A stretch of DNA of 32,371 nt, taken from the NCBI GenBank assembly GCA_945861955.1, contig CAMAWJ010000005.1:1-32371 (forward strand), in the 5' to 3' direction. Position numbers and translations under genes: made by a program. The DNA is from Bifidobacterium breve (GTDB lineage: Bacteria; Actinomycetota; Thermoleophilia; Gaiellales; F1-60-MAGs149). This document shows, one piece after another, positions 25,221 through 32,371 of the stretch; position 1 is the first letter of the stretch, and each line of letters begins with the position of its first letter. The notes below the pieces were generated by a model. The model searched no databases and was not told where the DNA came from. It saw nothing but the letters and a program-made list of their open reading frames with translations.

Positions 25221-26105
25221 GTGGAGTTTCGCTGCGCACTGATCGGCCTCGCCGGTCGCCCCAATGTCGGCAAGAGCACGCTGGTCAACGCGATCGTTGG
25301 CCAACACGTCACGATCACCTCAAATCGACCGCAGACGACCAGGCGCCGAATTGCCGGAATTGCCCACGGCGATGGTTGGCAGCTCGTGCTCGCGGACCTT
25401 CCAGGCATACAGATTCCGCGCGATGGCCTTACACAGCGGATGGCTAGCAGCGTGCGAGAAACGCTCTCCGACGTCGACCTTGTCTTGCTCGTCCTCGACG
25501 GCACAGAGTCGATCGGTGGTGGCGATCGTGCGAGTGCTGAGGCCGCGTTTGCCGCGGGTGTGCCGGTGATCATCGTCGTCAACAAGACAGATGGCATGTC
25601 GCCTGAACGAATTGGACGGGCGATCGGCGCCGCCGCCGAATTGGGCGACTTCACAGAACTGCACCCGATCTCAGCCATCAATGGTGACGGCGTGCAGGCG
25701 CTCGTTGACGACCTCGTCCGCTTAGCGCCAGAGGGCCCCGCCTTGTTTCCCGACGACGCCAAGTCGTCCGATCCCGTGCGGCTTCAGATTGCCGAACTGA
25801 TCCGAGAGCAGGCCCTGCGCCGGTTGCGCGACGAGGTGCCACACGCGTTGACCGTGGTCGTCGAGGAGTACGAGGCGCCGACGAAGAAGCGGGCGGCGCG
25901 CATTGAGGCGACGATCTACGTGGATTCCAAGTCGCAGCAGGGCATCGTGATTGGTGCCGGCGGCTCGATGATTCGTGCCATCGGCACGTCGGCGCGCCCA
26001 AACATCGAACGGATCATCGGTGCCAAGGTGATGCTCGATCTGCGCGTGCGATCGCAGAGCGGCTGGCGCGACGATCCTGCGCTGCTCGACCGCCTCGGCC
26101 CGTAG
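25221..26105 (+). CDS. era: GTPase Era
   Basis: GRPNVGKSTLVNAIVG, TSNRPQTTRRRIAGI, NKTD, C-terminal KH domain (IEATIYVDSKSQQGIVIGAGGSMIRAIGTSARPNIERIIGAKVMLDLRV). Confidence 0.96.
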   Translation: MEFRCALIGLAGRPNVGKSTLVNAIVGQHVTITSNRPQTTRRRIAGIAHGDGWQLVLADLPGIQIPRDGLTQRMASSVRETLSDVDLVLLVLDGTESIGGGDRASAEAAFAAGVPVIIVVNKTDGMSPERIGRAIGAAAELGDFTELHPISAINGDGVQALVDDLVRLAPEGPALFPDDAKSSDPVRLQIAELIREQALRRLRDEVPHALTVVVEEYEAPTKKRAARIEATIYVDSKSQQGIVIGAGGSMIRAIGTSARPNIERIIGAKVMLDLRVRSQSGWRDDPALLDRLGP

Positions 26106-26107
26106 CG

Positions 26108-27346
26108 CTACGGCTGGCCGTGGGTGCCAGCGAAGGCACCTGGCGTGTACGTGCACTGAGCATTCCAGAGCAGCCAGCCGCCCACTCCTGTGCGGTCGGC
26201 AGCGTCGATCTGCTCCAGCACCTGTGGTAGACCGTAGTTGATGCCGCCAAGCGTGAAGTCTTGGAGCCAGGGGCGGATCTGAACCGTGCCGCCATTCGTG
26301 CGGCGGCGCCAGTCGGAGAGCGCTGCGGCCACCGTGGGCCCAGGCGTATCACCAGGCTTGCTGATGCCAAACTGGCCATCGGTGAAGTGCGACGGATAAA
26401 CCATCGGATAGATGGCGTCGAGGGTGTTCCTCAATTGACCAGGCTTCTGACCAATGCCGAGCTCGCCGGTCGCCGCGAGTCCGAACATGGCAGCAGACAC
26501 ATGAACGCCGAGTGGCTTGAGCGATCCCGATGCCTTCTTCAGAAACGAGGTGATGGTGTTGTCGCGATTACGACCTGGATCGTGAAAGACCATGTCTGCA
26601 GCATCGCCGTCGGTGGGATAGCGAACGTAGTCAAACATGATTTCGTCAAAGCCCAGTTCGGCGGCATACGTTGCCAACTGGATCGGGTATTCCCATGAGG
26701 CCTCATTGGTGGGGTCAGCCCACGTGATGCCAAGCTCGTTTTTCCAGAGACCACCACGACGAGAGCGGACTGCGGTGGACGGATCCGCGACAGGGGCGTA
26801 GCCATCCTGGAACACAACGATGCGGCCGATCACGTAGAGACCGGCTTCGTGGGCTCGTCGAAGCACCTTGACTGGATCGTAGATATTCATGTGCGCGCCA
26901 GCCTTTTTGGCCGTCGGGATTGGTGTGCTGAAGGCAACCTCGCCGCGCTCATCCTTGATGTCGATCTGAATCGCGTTCATCCCAAGCTTTGGGTCGGCGA
27001 GTTCCATGATCGGCTCGAACATGGTGGGCTCGGCGACGCCGTAGCTCGTGACATGGACACCGCGAACGTGATTCGGCATGGCGATCCGCCCACCAACGGA
27101 TTGCTCGGCCGCCGACTGTTCCGGCAAGGCTTCGGTCACGGGGGGAGCCTGCTTGGGTGTCTCACCACTGCGACTCCACGTGAATGCGAACGCTGCGATT
27201 GCGACGGGCAGCAACAGCACCGCGATCAACATCATGCGTCGCTTGCGCTGAATCGCTCGCGCGCTCGCGCGCTGTTTGGCTCGGCGCGAGTTGCGCATCG
27301 CCTCTTGGTGCGCGTCGTAACGCTTCTGGTCGCGGAAGTCATTCAT
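26108..27346 (-). CDS. Membrane-anchored glycoside hydrolase-like protein (DUF4015 type)
   Basis: N-terminal basic stretch and TM helix; VRGVHVTSYGV…MNAIQIDIKDERGEV…YVIGRIVVFQDGYA…FDEIMFDYVRYPTDG…IYPMVYPSHF, characteristic TIM-barrel glycosidase-like motifs. Confidence 0.88.
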   Translation of the reverse strand: MNDFRDQKRYDAHQEAMRNSRRAKQRASARAIQRKRRMMLIAVLLLPVAIAAFAFTWSRSGETPKQAPPVTEALPEQSAAEQSVGGRIAMPNHVRGVHVTSYGVAEPTMFEPIMELADPKLGMNAIQIDIKDERGEVAFSTPIPTAKKAGAHMNIYDPVKVLRRAHEAGLYVIGRIVVFQDGYAPVADPSTAVRSRRGGLWKNELGITWADPTNEASWEYPIQLATYAAELGFDEIMFDYVRYPTDGDAADMVFHDPGRNRDNTITSFLKKASGSLKPLGVHVSAAMFGLAATGELGIGQKPGQLRNTLDAIYPMVYPSHFTDGQFGISKPGDTPGPTVAAALSDWRRRTNGGTVQIRPWLQDFTLGGINYGLPQVLEQIDAADRTGVGGWLLWNAQCTYTPGAFAGTHGQP

Positions 27347-27360
27347 TTCGTGGACTCCGC

Positions 27361-27366
27361 ATAGTA
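27361..27366 (-). promoter_or_regulatory. Candidate -10 (TACTAT) 14 nt upstream of the DUF4015-type gene ATG
   Basis: TACTAT then 14 nt then ATG on the minus strand. Confidence 0.45.
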
Positions 27367-27412
27367 GACGAGTTACGAGTGTGATGGAGCGACCGGGGTC
27401 ACGTTGGGCGGG

Positions 27413-27418
27413 TACGCT
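27413..27418 (+). promoter_or_regulatory. Candidate -10 (TACGCT) 6 nt upstream of the DeoC-like ATG
   Basis: GGTACGCT-CTAAGG-ATG. Confidence 0.6.
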
Positions 27419-27424
27419 CTAAGG

Positions 27425-28099
27425 ATGGCACGACGAACCGGTGATGTGGCTAAATCGATCGAACTGATGCTGCTGCGGCCGCGTCTAACGGCGGGTCAGT
27501 GCGCGGCCTTCTGCGAGGCGGCAATGCAGGCGCACGTGGCAGCAGTCTGCGTGCCACCGACGCATGTGGCGACAGCGAGTGCCGCACTCGTGGGCTCCGA
27601 CGTCAAACTCGTCGCGTTGATCTCGCATCCGTTCGGGACAGATCTGCCCTCGATCAAGGCGCTTGCAGGGCGGAGGGCACTTGAGGATGGTGCGCACGAG
27701 CTCGAGATCGTGGTCGATCTCGCGGCTTTTTCGTCTGGCGATCCGAATCATGTTCGCGATGAACTCACTCGCTGTATCGCCGAGGCCCGAGAAGTTCGAG
27801 CCGAGGTACTCGTACGAGCCGTTGTCGAGACCGGGGTGTTTGACGATCGAACGTTGCGCCTACTCGTGCGTGCGGTGGTGGCAGCCCAGGCGGACATGAT
27901 CGTGACTTCCTCGGGGCTCGTGCCCGAACCTGAGGGTGCCTTGGATGTTGAGCTGCTGCGCGAAGAGGTCGGCGCTGGTGTCGGTGTCAAGGCCGTCCGT
28001 GCCGTGCGGGGCATGGACGAGGTGGCGGAGCTGATTGCGGCTGGCGCGACGCGCGTTGGCGTGTCGAGCCTCGATGTCTTCGCAGAGCCGCAGCGTTAG
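27425..28099 (+). CDS. DeoC-family aldolase homologue with degenerate active site
   Basis: Overall DeoC architecture (VAAVCVPPTHVATA, ELEIVVDLAAFSSGD, VVETGVFDD, VGVKAVRAVRGMDEVAELIAAGATRVGVSS), but KTSTG is replaced by VTSSG. Confidence 0.85.
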   Translation: MARRTGDVAKSIELMLLRPRLTAGQCAAFCEAAMQAHVAAVCVPPTHVATASAALVGSDVKLVALISHPFGTDLPSIKALAGRRALEDGAHELEIVVDLAAFSSGDPNHVRDELTRCIAEAREVRAEVLVRAVVETGVFDDRTLRLLVRAVVAAQADMIVTSSGLVPEPEGALDVELLREEVGAGVGVKAVRAVRGMDEVAELIAAGATRVGVSSLDVFAEPQR

Positions 28100-28980
28100 G
28101 AAGACAGCGCGGCTGCGAGACCGCGCACGCCGGTGCTGTTTGAGATTCGGATTCGGCTCAGCTGCAGGGGATCTGCGGCAGAGTGTACGTCCCCCGACTT
28201 GGTCGTCGTGGCTAACACGTAGCCCGCTTGCTTGACCAATTCGACGGATGCTGGGTCGACAGAGCCCGCCGGATAACAGAACCATTGAACCGGGTGGCCA
28301 AGGCGCTTCTCCAGCGTGAAGCGAGAGGCGCGCAGCGTCTTCAGGGCCGCCTTGGGAGTCATGGATGGAATCTCTGTGTGTGAAACGGAGTGTGAGCCGA
28401 TATCCCAACCGCGCTGCTCGAGGGTTCGTAGCTGCGACCACGTCATCCACGTGGGGGCGGTCTTCTTGAGGTTCGCGATGCGATTGGTGATGACGTACGC
28501 CGTGCCGACCATGCCAGCACGGGTCATGATCGGCGCCGCGATCGTGGCGATGCCGCGGTAGCCATCATCGAAGGTAATCATCACCGGCTTGTCCGGCAAC
28601 GGCTTGCCCTCTTCGAGCGCTCTATACAGCTGCATCTGGGTAATCGAGGTGTAGCCGTTGTCCTGCAGCCACTGCATCTCAAGCGCAAACTCACCGGGGT
28701 CGACCGTCAGATCAATGGTCACTGCTGGCTCGTCGCCGGCGAGGACTGCGATGCGGTGGTACATCAGGATCGGTACGCGCACGGTGCGTGTTGGCAAGGG
28801 GTCGGGCAGCGTCAGCAGTGGCACGTCCTTGACTGGCTCGGCAATTGTCGTGGCGTCGGCTTGCGTCGTCGCAGCTGCGGGTGCTGCCGATGAGTTCGTG
28901 GTTTGGTGAAGGAGCGAGGAGCCCGCGACGACGGCAACCACGATTGCCGCGAGGACGACCAGAGCAGGGCGGACACGCAT
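28096..28980 (-). CDS. Polysaccharide deacetylase (NodB domain), membrane-anchored/secreted
   Basis: N-terminal hydrophobic segment; PILMYHRI, VMITFDDGYRGIAT, DIGSHSVSHTEIPSM, VQWFCYPAGS. Confidence 0.93.
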   Translation of the reverse strand: MRVRPALVVLAAIVVAVVAGSSLLHQTTNSSAAPAAATTQADATTIAEPVKDVPLLTLPDPLPTRTVRVPILMYHRIAVLAGDEPAVTIDLTVDPGEFALEMQWLQDNGYTSITQMQLYRALEEGKPLPDKPVMITFDDGYRGIATIAAPIMTRAGMVGTAYVITNRIANLKKTAPTWMTWSQLRTLEQRGWDIGSHSVSHTEIPSMTPKAALKTLRASRFTLEKRLGHPVQWFCYPAGSVDPASVELVKQAGYVLATTTKSGDVHSAADPLQLSRIRISNSTGVRGLAAALSS

Positions 28981-28989
28981 CCAAGTGCA

Positions 28990-28995
28990 ACTCTA
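28990..28995 (-). promoter_or_regulatory. Candidate -10 (TAGAGT) 9 nt upstream of the deacetylase ATG
   Basis: GGTAGAGT then 9 nt then ATG on the minus strand. Confidence 0.45.
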
Positions 28996-29014
28996 CCTGC
29001 TCTTGATTCAGCCC

Positions 29015-29020
29015 TATAGT
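29015..29020 (+). promoter_or_regulatory. Candidate -10 (TATAGT) 6 nt upstream of the NUDIX GTG
   Basis: TATAGT-GCCGAG-GTG. Confidence 0.6.
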
Positions 29021-29026
29021 GCCGAG

Positions 29027-29575
29027 GTGGAACAACAGGGACCCAACGCGTGGCAGACCCTCGGCAGGCGTGTACTCCATGATGGTGTAGTCCGCATTGA
29101 GGAACACGACGTTCGCACACCAGAGGGCCGCGACTATCAATTTCCGCTGATTCTCTCGCCAGGATTTGCAAAAGTTGTTCCGTTACTTCCGAATGGCAAC
29201 GTTGTGCTCGTGCGCCAGTATCGCTACGCGATGGGCCTCGAGACCCTCGAGGTGCCAGCAGGTGCGCTCGATGCGGACGAGGAGCCGCTCGACTGTGCGC
29301 GCCGCGAGCTCGGTGAGGAGACGCTCCTCCGGTCGGACGAAATCGAACCGTTGGGAGAGTTCTGTACGAGTCCCGGTCGCATGAACGAGCGTGGCTACAT
29401 CTTTTTGGCGCGCAATTGCATTCCCGATTCAACCGCTGCGCAACACGAGCCGACACTGCCCATCACGATGCCGTTAGCGGACGCGATCGCGATGATTGGC
29501 GGCGAGATCTTGGCGGCGACGAGTTGCTTGGCACTTCTGCTGGCGCAGCGTCGACTCGCCGGGCTCGATCGATAA
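29027..29575 (+). CDS. NUDIX hydrolase, ADP-ribose pyrophosphatase-like
   Basis: VLVRQYRYAMGLETLEVPAGALDADEEPLDCARRELGEETLL; GTG at 29027. Confidence 0.9.
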   Translation: MEQQGPNAWQTLGRRVLHDGVVRIEEHDVRTPEGRDYQFPLILSPGFAKVVPLLPNGNVVLVRQYRYAMGLETLEVPAGALDADEEPLDCARRELGEETLLRSDEIEPLGEFCTSPGRMNERGYIFLARNCIPDSTAAQHEPTLPITMPLADAIAMIGGEILAATSCLALLLAQRRLAGLDR

Positions 29576-29585
29576 CACTTCGTTC

Positions 29586-31370
29586 ATGACCGCTCTCACG
29601 CCATCCGGACCAAACGCAGCGGGTGTCCACTGGGACCTCTCGTTGATCTGCTCCGACGTTGCCGCTGCTCAGCAGTTGTTGAACGAGACGATTGCTGCAG
29701 CGGAGGCCTTCGACGCCACCTATCGCGGTACCGTCGCAACGCTTGACGCGACGGCGCTTGCTGCTGCCCTGGCCGAGTTGGCCGAGATCAGCAATGCACT
29801 GCATCGGGTGCGGTCGTACGTCGGTCTGCGTCGTAGCGTCGACGTCAACGACGACGAGGCGCGCGATTTTGAGACGGTCGTCGATCAGGGCATGGTGCGC
29901 GCGGGCAATGCGTTGCGCTTCTTCGATCTCGAGTGGATTGCCGTAGACGACGCAGTTGCTCAGCCGTTGATCGACGCCCCGGAGTTGGCAGCCAATCGCC
30001 ATCATCTATCGTCGGAGCGTCGCTTCCGTCCGCACGTGTTGCCAGATGATCAGGAGCGCATGCTGTCCGAGCGCGAGCCGGTCGTGTCTGCTTGGCAGAA
30101 CCTTTTTGCTCAAACCGTCTCGAACATCCGCGCACCGTTTGATGACGGGACCGGTGAGACAGAGAAGACCGTGGACGAGCTGCTGTCGTACGTCCACACC
30201 ACCAATCGCCCAGTGCGGTTGGCTGCTCTCGAGACCTTGTACGTGGCGCTCGAGCCCCACGGCGACGTACTTTCGACCTGCTACGACAGCATTGTCGCGG
30301 ATCGCCTCACGATGGATCGGCTGCGCGGCTACGACTCGCCGATCGCACCGCGGCACCTTTCGAACGAGCTCGAGCCTTCATGGGTAGACGCGATGATGGA
30401 GGCCATTGAGTCGCGCTATGGCATGGCGCAACGCTGGTTTACGAAGAAAGCCGAACTGATGGGGCTCGAGAAGCTGCACCTCGCCGATCAGTACGCGCCG
30501 CTTGGCGAAGGGCGTGCGATGCCGTACGTCGAGGCCTGTGGGATCGTGGAGGATGCGTTCGGGCGCTTCTCCCCCGAGATCCTGCGTGTCTCCAAGAGCG
30601 TCTTTGACGAGCAGCGGGTCGATGCCGAGCCGCGCCAAGGCAAGCGTGGAGGAGCCTTTTGCGCATCGGTTGCTCAGGACGCACAGCCGTTCATCATGCT
30701 CAATCACACCGACACGCTGCGCGACCTAATGACCGTCGCGCACGAGCTCGGCCACGGCATGCACTTTGCCCTGTCGAGCGAGCGTCAGACGGCACTGTCG
30801 ATGCACGCTCCGCTGGCGCTCTGCGAGGTGCCAAGCACCTTCGCCGAACTGTTGGTGTTTGATCGCATGCTGGCCGAAGAGCCCGACGCGGCGACCCGGA
30901 TGGCTTTGATTCGCCAGGAGCTCGAGTCGGGGTTTGCGACGGTCTTCCGCCAGACGATGATGGTGCGCTACGAGCAGGATGCCTACGGCGCTCGCAGCGA
31001 GGGGCAGGCACTCACGAAGGACCGCCTTGCCGAGTTTTGGATTGCCCGCAACAAGGCGTACTACGGGGATTCGATGGAGCTGCCAGAGGGGTACCGTCGT
31101 GGCTGGTCCTACATCCCACACTTCATCAACACGCGGTTCTACACCTACGCCTACGCGTTTGCACACCTCGCGAGCCTCACGCTCTACGCGCTCTATCGCG
31201 AGGACGGCGACGCCTTCGTCGGTCCGTACCTCGACTTCCTGGCAACGGGTGGCAGCAAGTCGCCGGGCGAGCAGCTTGGTGCGTTCGGGATCGATCTTGC
31301 CGACGCGGCGACGTGGGGTAAGGGTCTCGACGAGATGGAGCGCATGCTCGAGCTCGCGCTCGAGGGCTGA
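29586..31370 (+). CDS. pepF: Oligoendopeptidase F-like M3 peptidase
   Basis: Zinc motif TVAHELGHGMHFALSS, YIPHFINTRFYTYAYAFAHLASLTLY C-terminal region. Confidence 0.93.
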   Translation: MTALTPSGPNAAGVHWDLSLICSDVAAAQQLLNETIAAAEAFDATYRGTVATLDATALAAALAELAEISNALHRVRSYVGLRRSVDVNDDEARDFETVVDQGMVRAGNALRFFDLEWIAVDDAVAQPLIDAPELAANRHHLSSERRFRPHVLPDDQERMLSEREPVVSAWQNLFAQTVSNIRAPFDDGTGETEKTVDELLSYVHTTNRPVRLAALETLYVALEPHGDVLSTCYDSIVADRLTMDRLRGYDSPIAPRHLSNELEPSWVDAMMEAIESRYGMAQRWFTKKAELMGLEKLHLADQYAPLGEGRAMPYVEACGIVEDAFGRFSPEILRVSKSVFDEQRVDAEPRQGKRGGAFCASVAQDAQPFIMLNHTDTLRDLMTVAHELGHGMHFALSSERQTALSMHAPLALCEVPSTFAELLVFDRMLAEEPDAATRMALIRQELESGFATVFRQTMMVRYEQDAYGARSEGQALTKDRLAEFWIARNKAYYGDSMELPEGYRRGWSYIPHFINTRFYTYAYAFAHLASLTLYALYREDGDAFVGPYLDFLATGGSKSPGEQLGAFGIDLADAATWGKGLDEMERMLELALEG

Positions 31371-31373
31371 GCG

Positions 31374-32371
31374 ATGCCTGCTCTTGCTTGGCTTGACGCG
31401 GTCCCGGGCGAGGCCGCGTTCTATGCAGATGATCTGATGGCGATCCGGGCGGGAGCCAAGCACGATGGTTTCACGTACCTTGGCGAGCCGATCACGCCCG
31501 GCCACAGCGCAGTCCGCAGTCCGTCGCGAGCCATGTTGCTACGCGTCGAGACTGCTGCCGGCGCGGTCGGTTGGGGCGATGCTGTCTCGGTGCAATACGC
31601 GGGCGTCGGTGGCCGCGATGCCCCGGTCGATCCAGCCGTGCTCGGAGTTGAGGTCGATTTTGCGGCGCTGGCTCTGCAGCGTGCGGGGGAGTTCGACTTT
31701 GCTGGTGGGTGTCAGCTGATTGAGGAACTGCGGTTCGACGGTCGCCCGCTCCATACCGCCGTTCGCTATGGCATCAGTCAGGCGCTGCTTAATGCCACTG
31801 CTGCCGAGGCGGGGAGCAGCCCGCTGCGGATTCTTGCGCAGCTTACGGGTCTCACCGAGCCAGAGCTGTTGCCGGTCTATGCGCAGTCCGGTGACGAGCG
31901 CGAGCTAAACGCGGACCGGATGATCCTGCGGGCTGTCGACGTCCTGCCGCATGGCCTGTTCAACTCGCTGGATTCGTTTGGGCACGATGGACAGCGGTTT
32001 CTGGACTACGTGGCGTGGTTGCGTCGACGTGTCGACGAGTTAGGGCCGGCCGGCTATCGCCCGTCTCTACACCTCGACGTCTACGGCATGCTCGGACAGG
32101 TCGTCTCGCTCGACGTCGATCGCATGGCGACGTTCCTCGCTGCCGCGGAGACAGCGGCGGGAGGTCTCGACCTCGCCGTTGAGTCGCCGTGTTACGGCGT
32201 CGACGTCGCTGAGACGGTCGAGCTGCTCGCGCACCTGCGTTCCACGCTGCGTGAGCGCGGTGTCTCTGTCGCGCTGGTTGCGGACGAGTTTTGCAATTCC
32301 GATGCCGACGTGGCGCAGTTTGTCGCTGCCAAAGCCGTCGACCTGCTCCAAATCAAAATGCCCGACCTTGG
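31374..32371 (+). CDS. mal: Methylaspartate ammonia-lyase (3' truncated by window end)
   Basis: Manual translation of the open frame: AGAKHDGFTYLGEPIT, SVQYAGVGGRDAP, LHTAVRYGISQALL, PVYAQSGDERELNADRMILRAVDVLPHGLFNSL, LHLDVYGMLG, LVADEFCNSDADV, LLQIKMPDLG. These match the conserved motifs of MAL (enolase superfamily). Absent from the ORF track because there is no stop before base 32371. Confidence 0.93.
   Translation, partial: MPALAWLDAVPGEAAFYADDLMAIRAGAKHDGFTYLGEPITPGHSAVRSPSRAMLLRVETAAGAVGWGDAVSVQYAGVGGRDAPVDPAVLGVEVDFAALALQRAGEFDFAGGCQLIEELRFDGRPLHTAVRYGISQALLNATAAEAGSSPLRILAQLTGLTEPELLPVYAQSGDERELNADRMILRAVDVLPHGLFNSLDSFGHDGQRFLDYVAWLRRRVDELGPAGYRPSLHLDVYGMLGQVVSLDVDRMATFLAAAETAAGGLDLAVESPCYGVDVAETVELLAHLRSTLRERGVSVALVADEFCNSDADVAQFVAAKAVDLLQIKMPDL

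Noticed and set aside
25148-25762. N-terminal 205-aa extension of the P450 ORF
   Set aside because: Overlaps era on the opposite strand and is low-complexity; the P450 N-terminus starts naturally at ATG 25147.
1-32371. Mobile element, CRISPR, phage defence or toxin-antitoxin content
   Set aside because: No transposase, integrase, cas, restriction or TA-like protein and no spaced direct repeats were seen; content is metabolic/housekeeping.

Overview
The window is 32.4 kb of high-GC, densely packed chromosomal DNA, probably actinobacterial (possibly Thermoleophilia-like; this is inference only). It is almost entirely protein-coding on both strands. I see no tRNA, rRNA, CRISPR array, transposase or phage gene. 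Recognisable content in order: a partial upstream CDS and a candidate small leader ORF; rel/relA (bifunctional (p)ppGpp synthetase/hydrolase); an FAD amine oxidase; a bacterial PH-domain protein; a HIT / phosphomannomutase / small-protein operon; NUDIX and TPR genes; a translationally coupled operon of TetR, Rieske oxygenase, unknown 119 aa protein, ADP-forming acyl-CoA ligase, acyl-CoA dehydrogenase and a second ADP-forming acyl-CoA ligase; lutABC-like lactate oxidation genes; a YkuD L,D-transpeptidase; a PuuB-like FAD oxidase; a minus-strand run of P450, cytosolic SBP_3-like protein, PuuD-like GATase and Mo-bisMGD oxidoreductase; era; a DUF4015-type glycosidase-like protein; a DeoC homologue lacking the Schiff-base lysine; a polysaccharide deacetylase; a NUDIX hydrolase; PepF-like M3 peptidase; and a 3'-truncated methylaspartate ammonia-lyase that the ORF track missed because it runs off the window. 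The most notable findings are: (i) a (G)GTANNNT hexamer exactly 6-7 nt upstream of about ten start codons, implying pervasive leaderless transcription; (ii) the degenerate DeoC active site; (iii) the P450/SBP/GATase/Mo gene run next to a PuuB-like oxidase; (iv) the Rieske operon with paired ADP-forming ligases; (v) a 26-bp perfect palindrome in the only sizeable convergent intergenic gap; and (vi) a candidate 34-codon leader ORF in front of rel.
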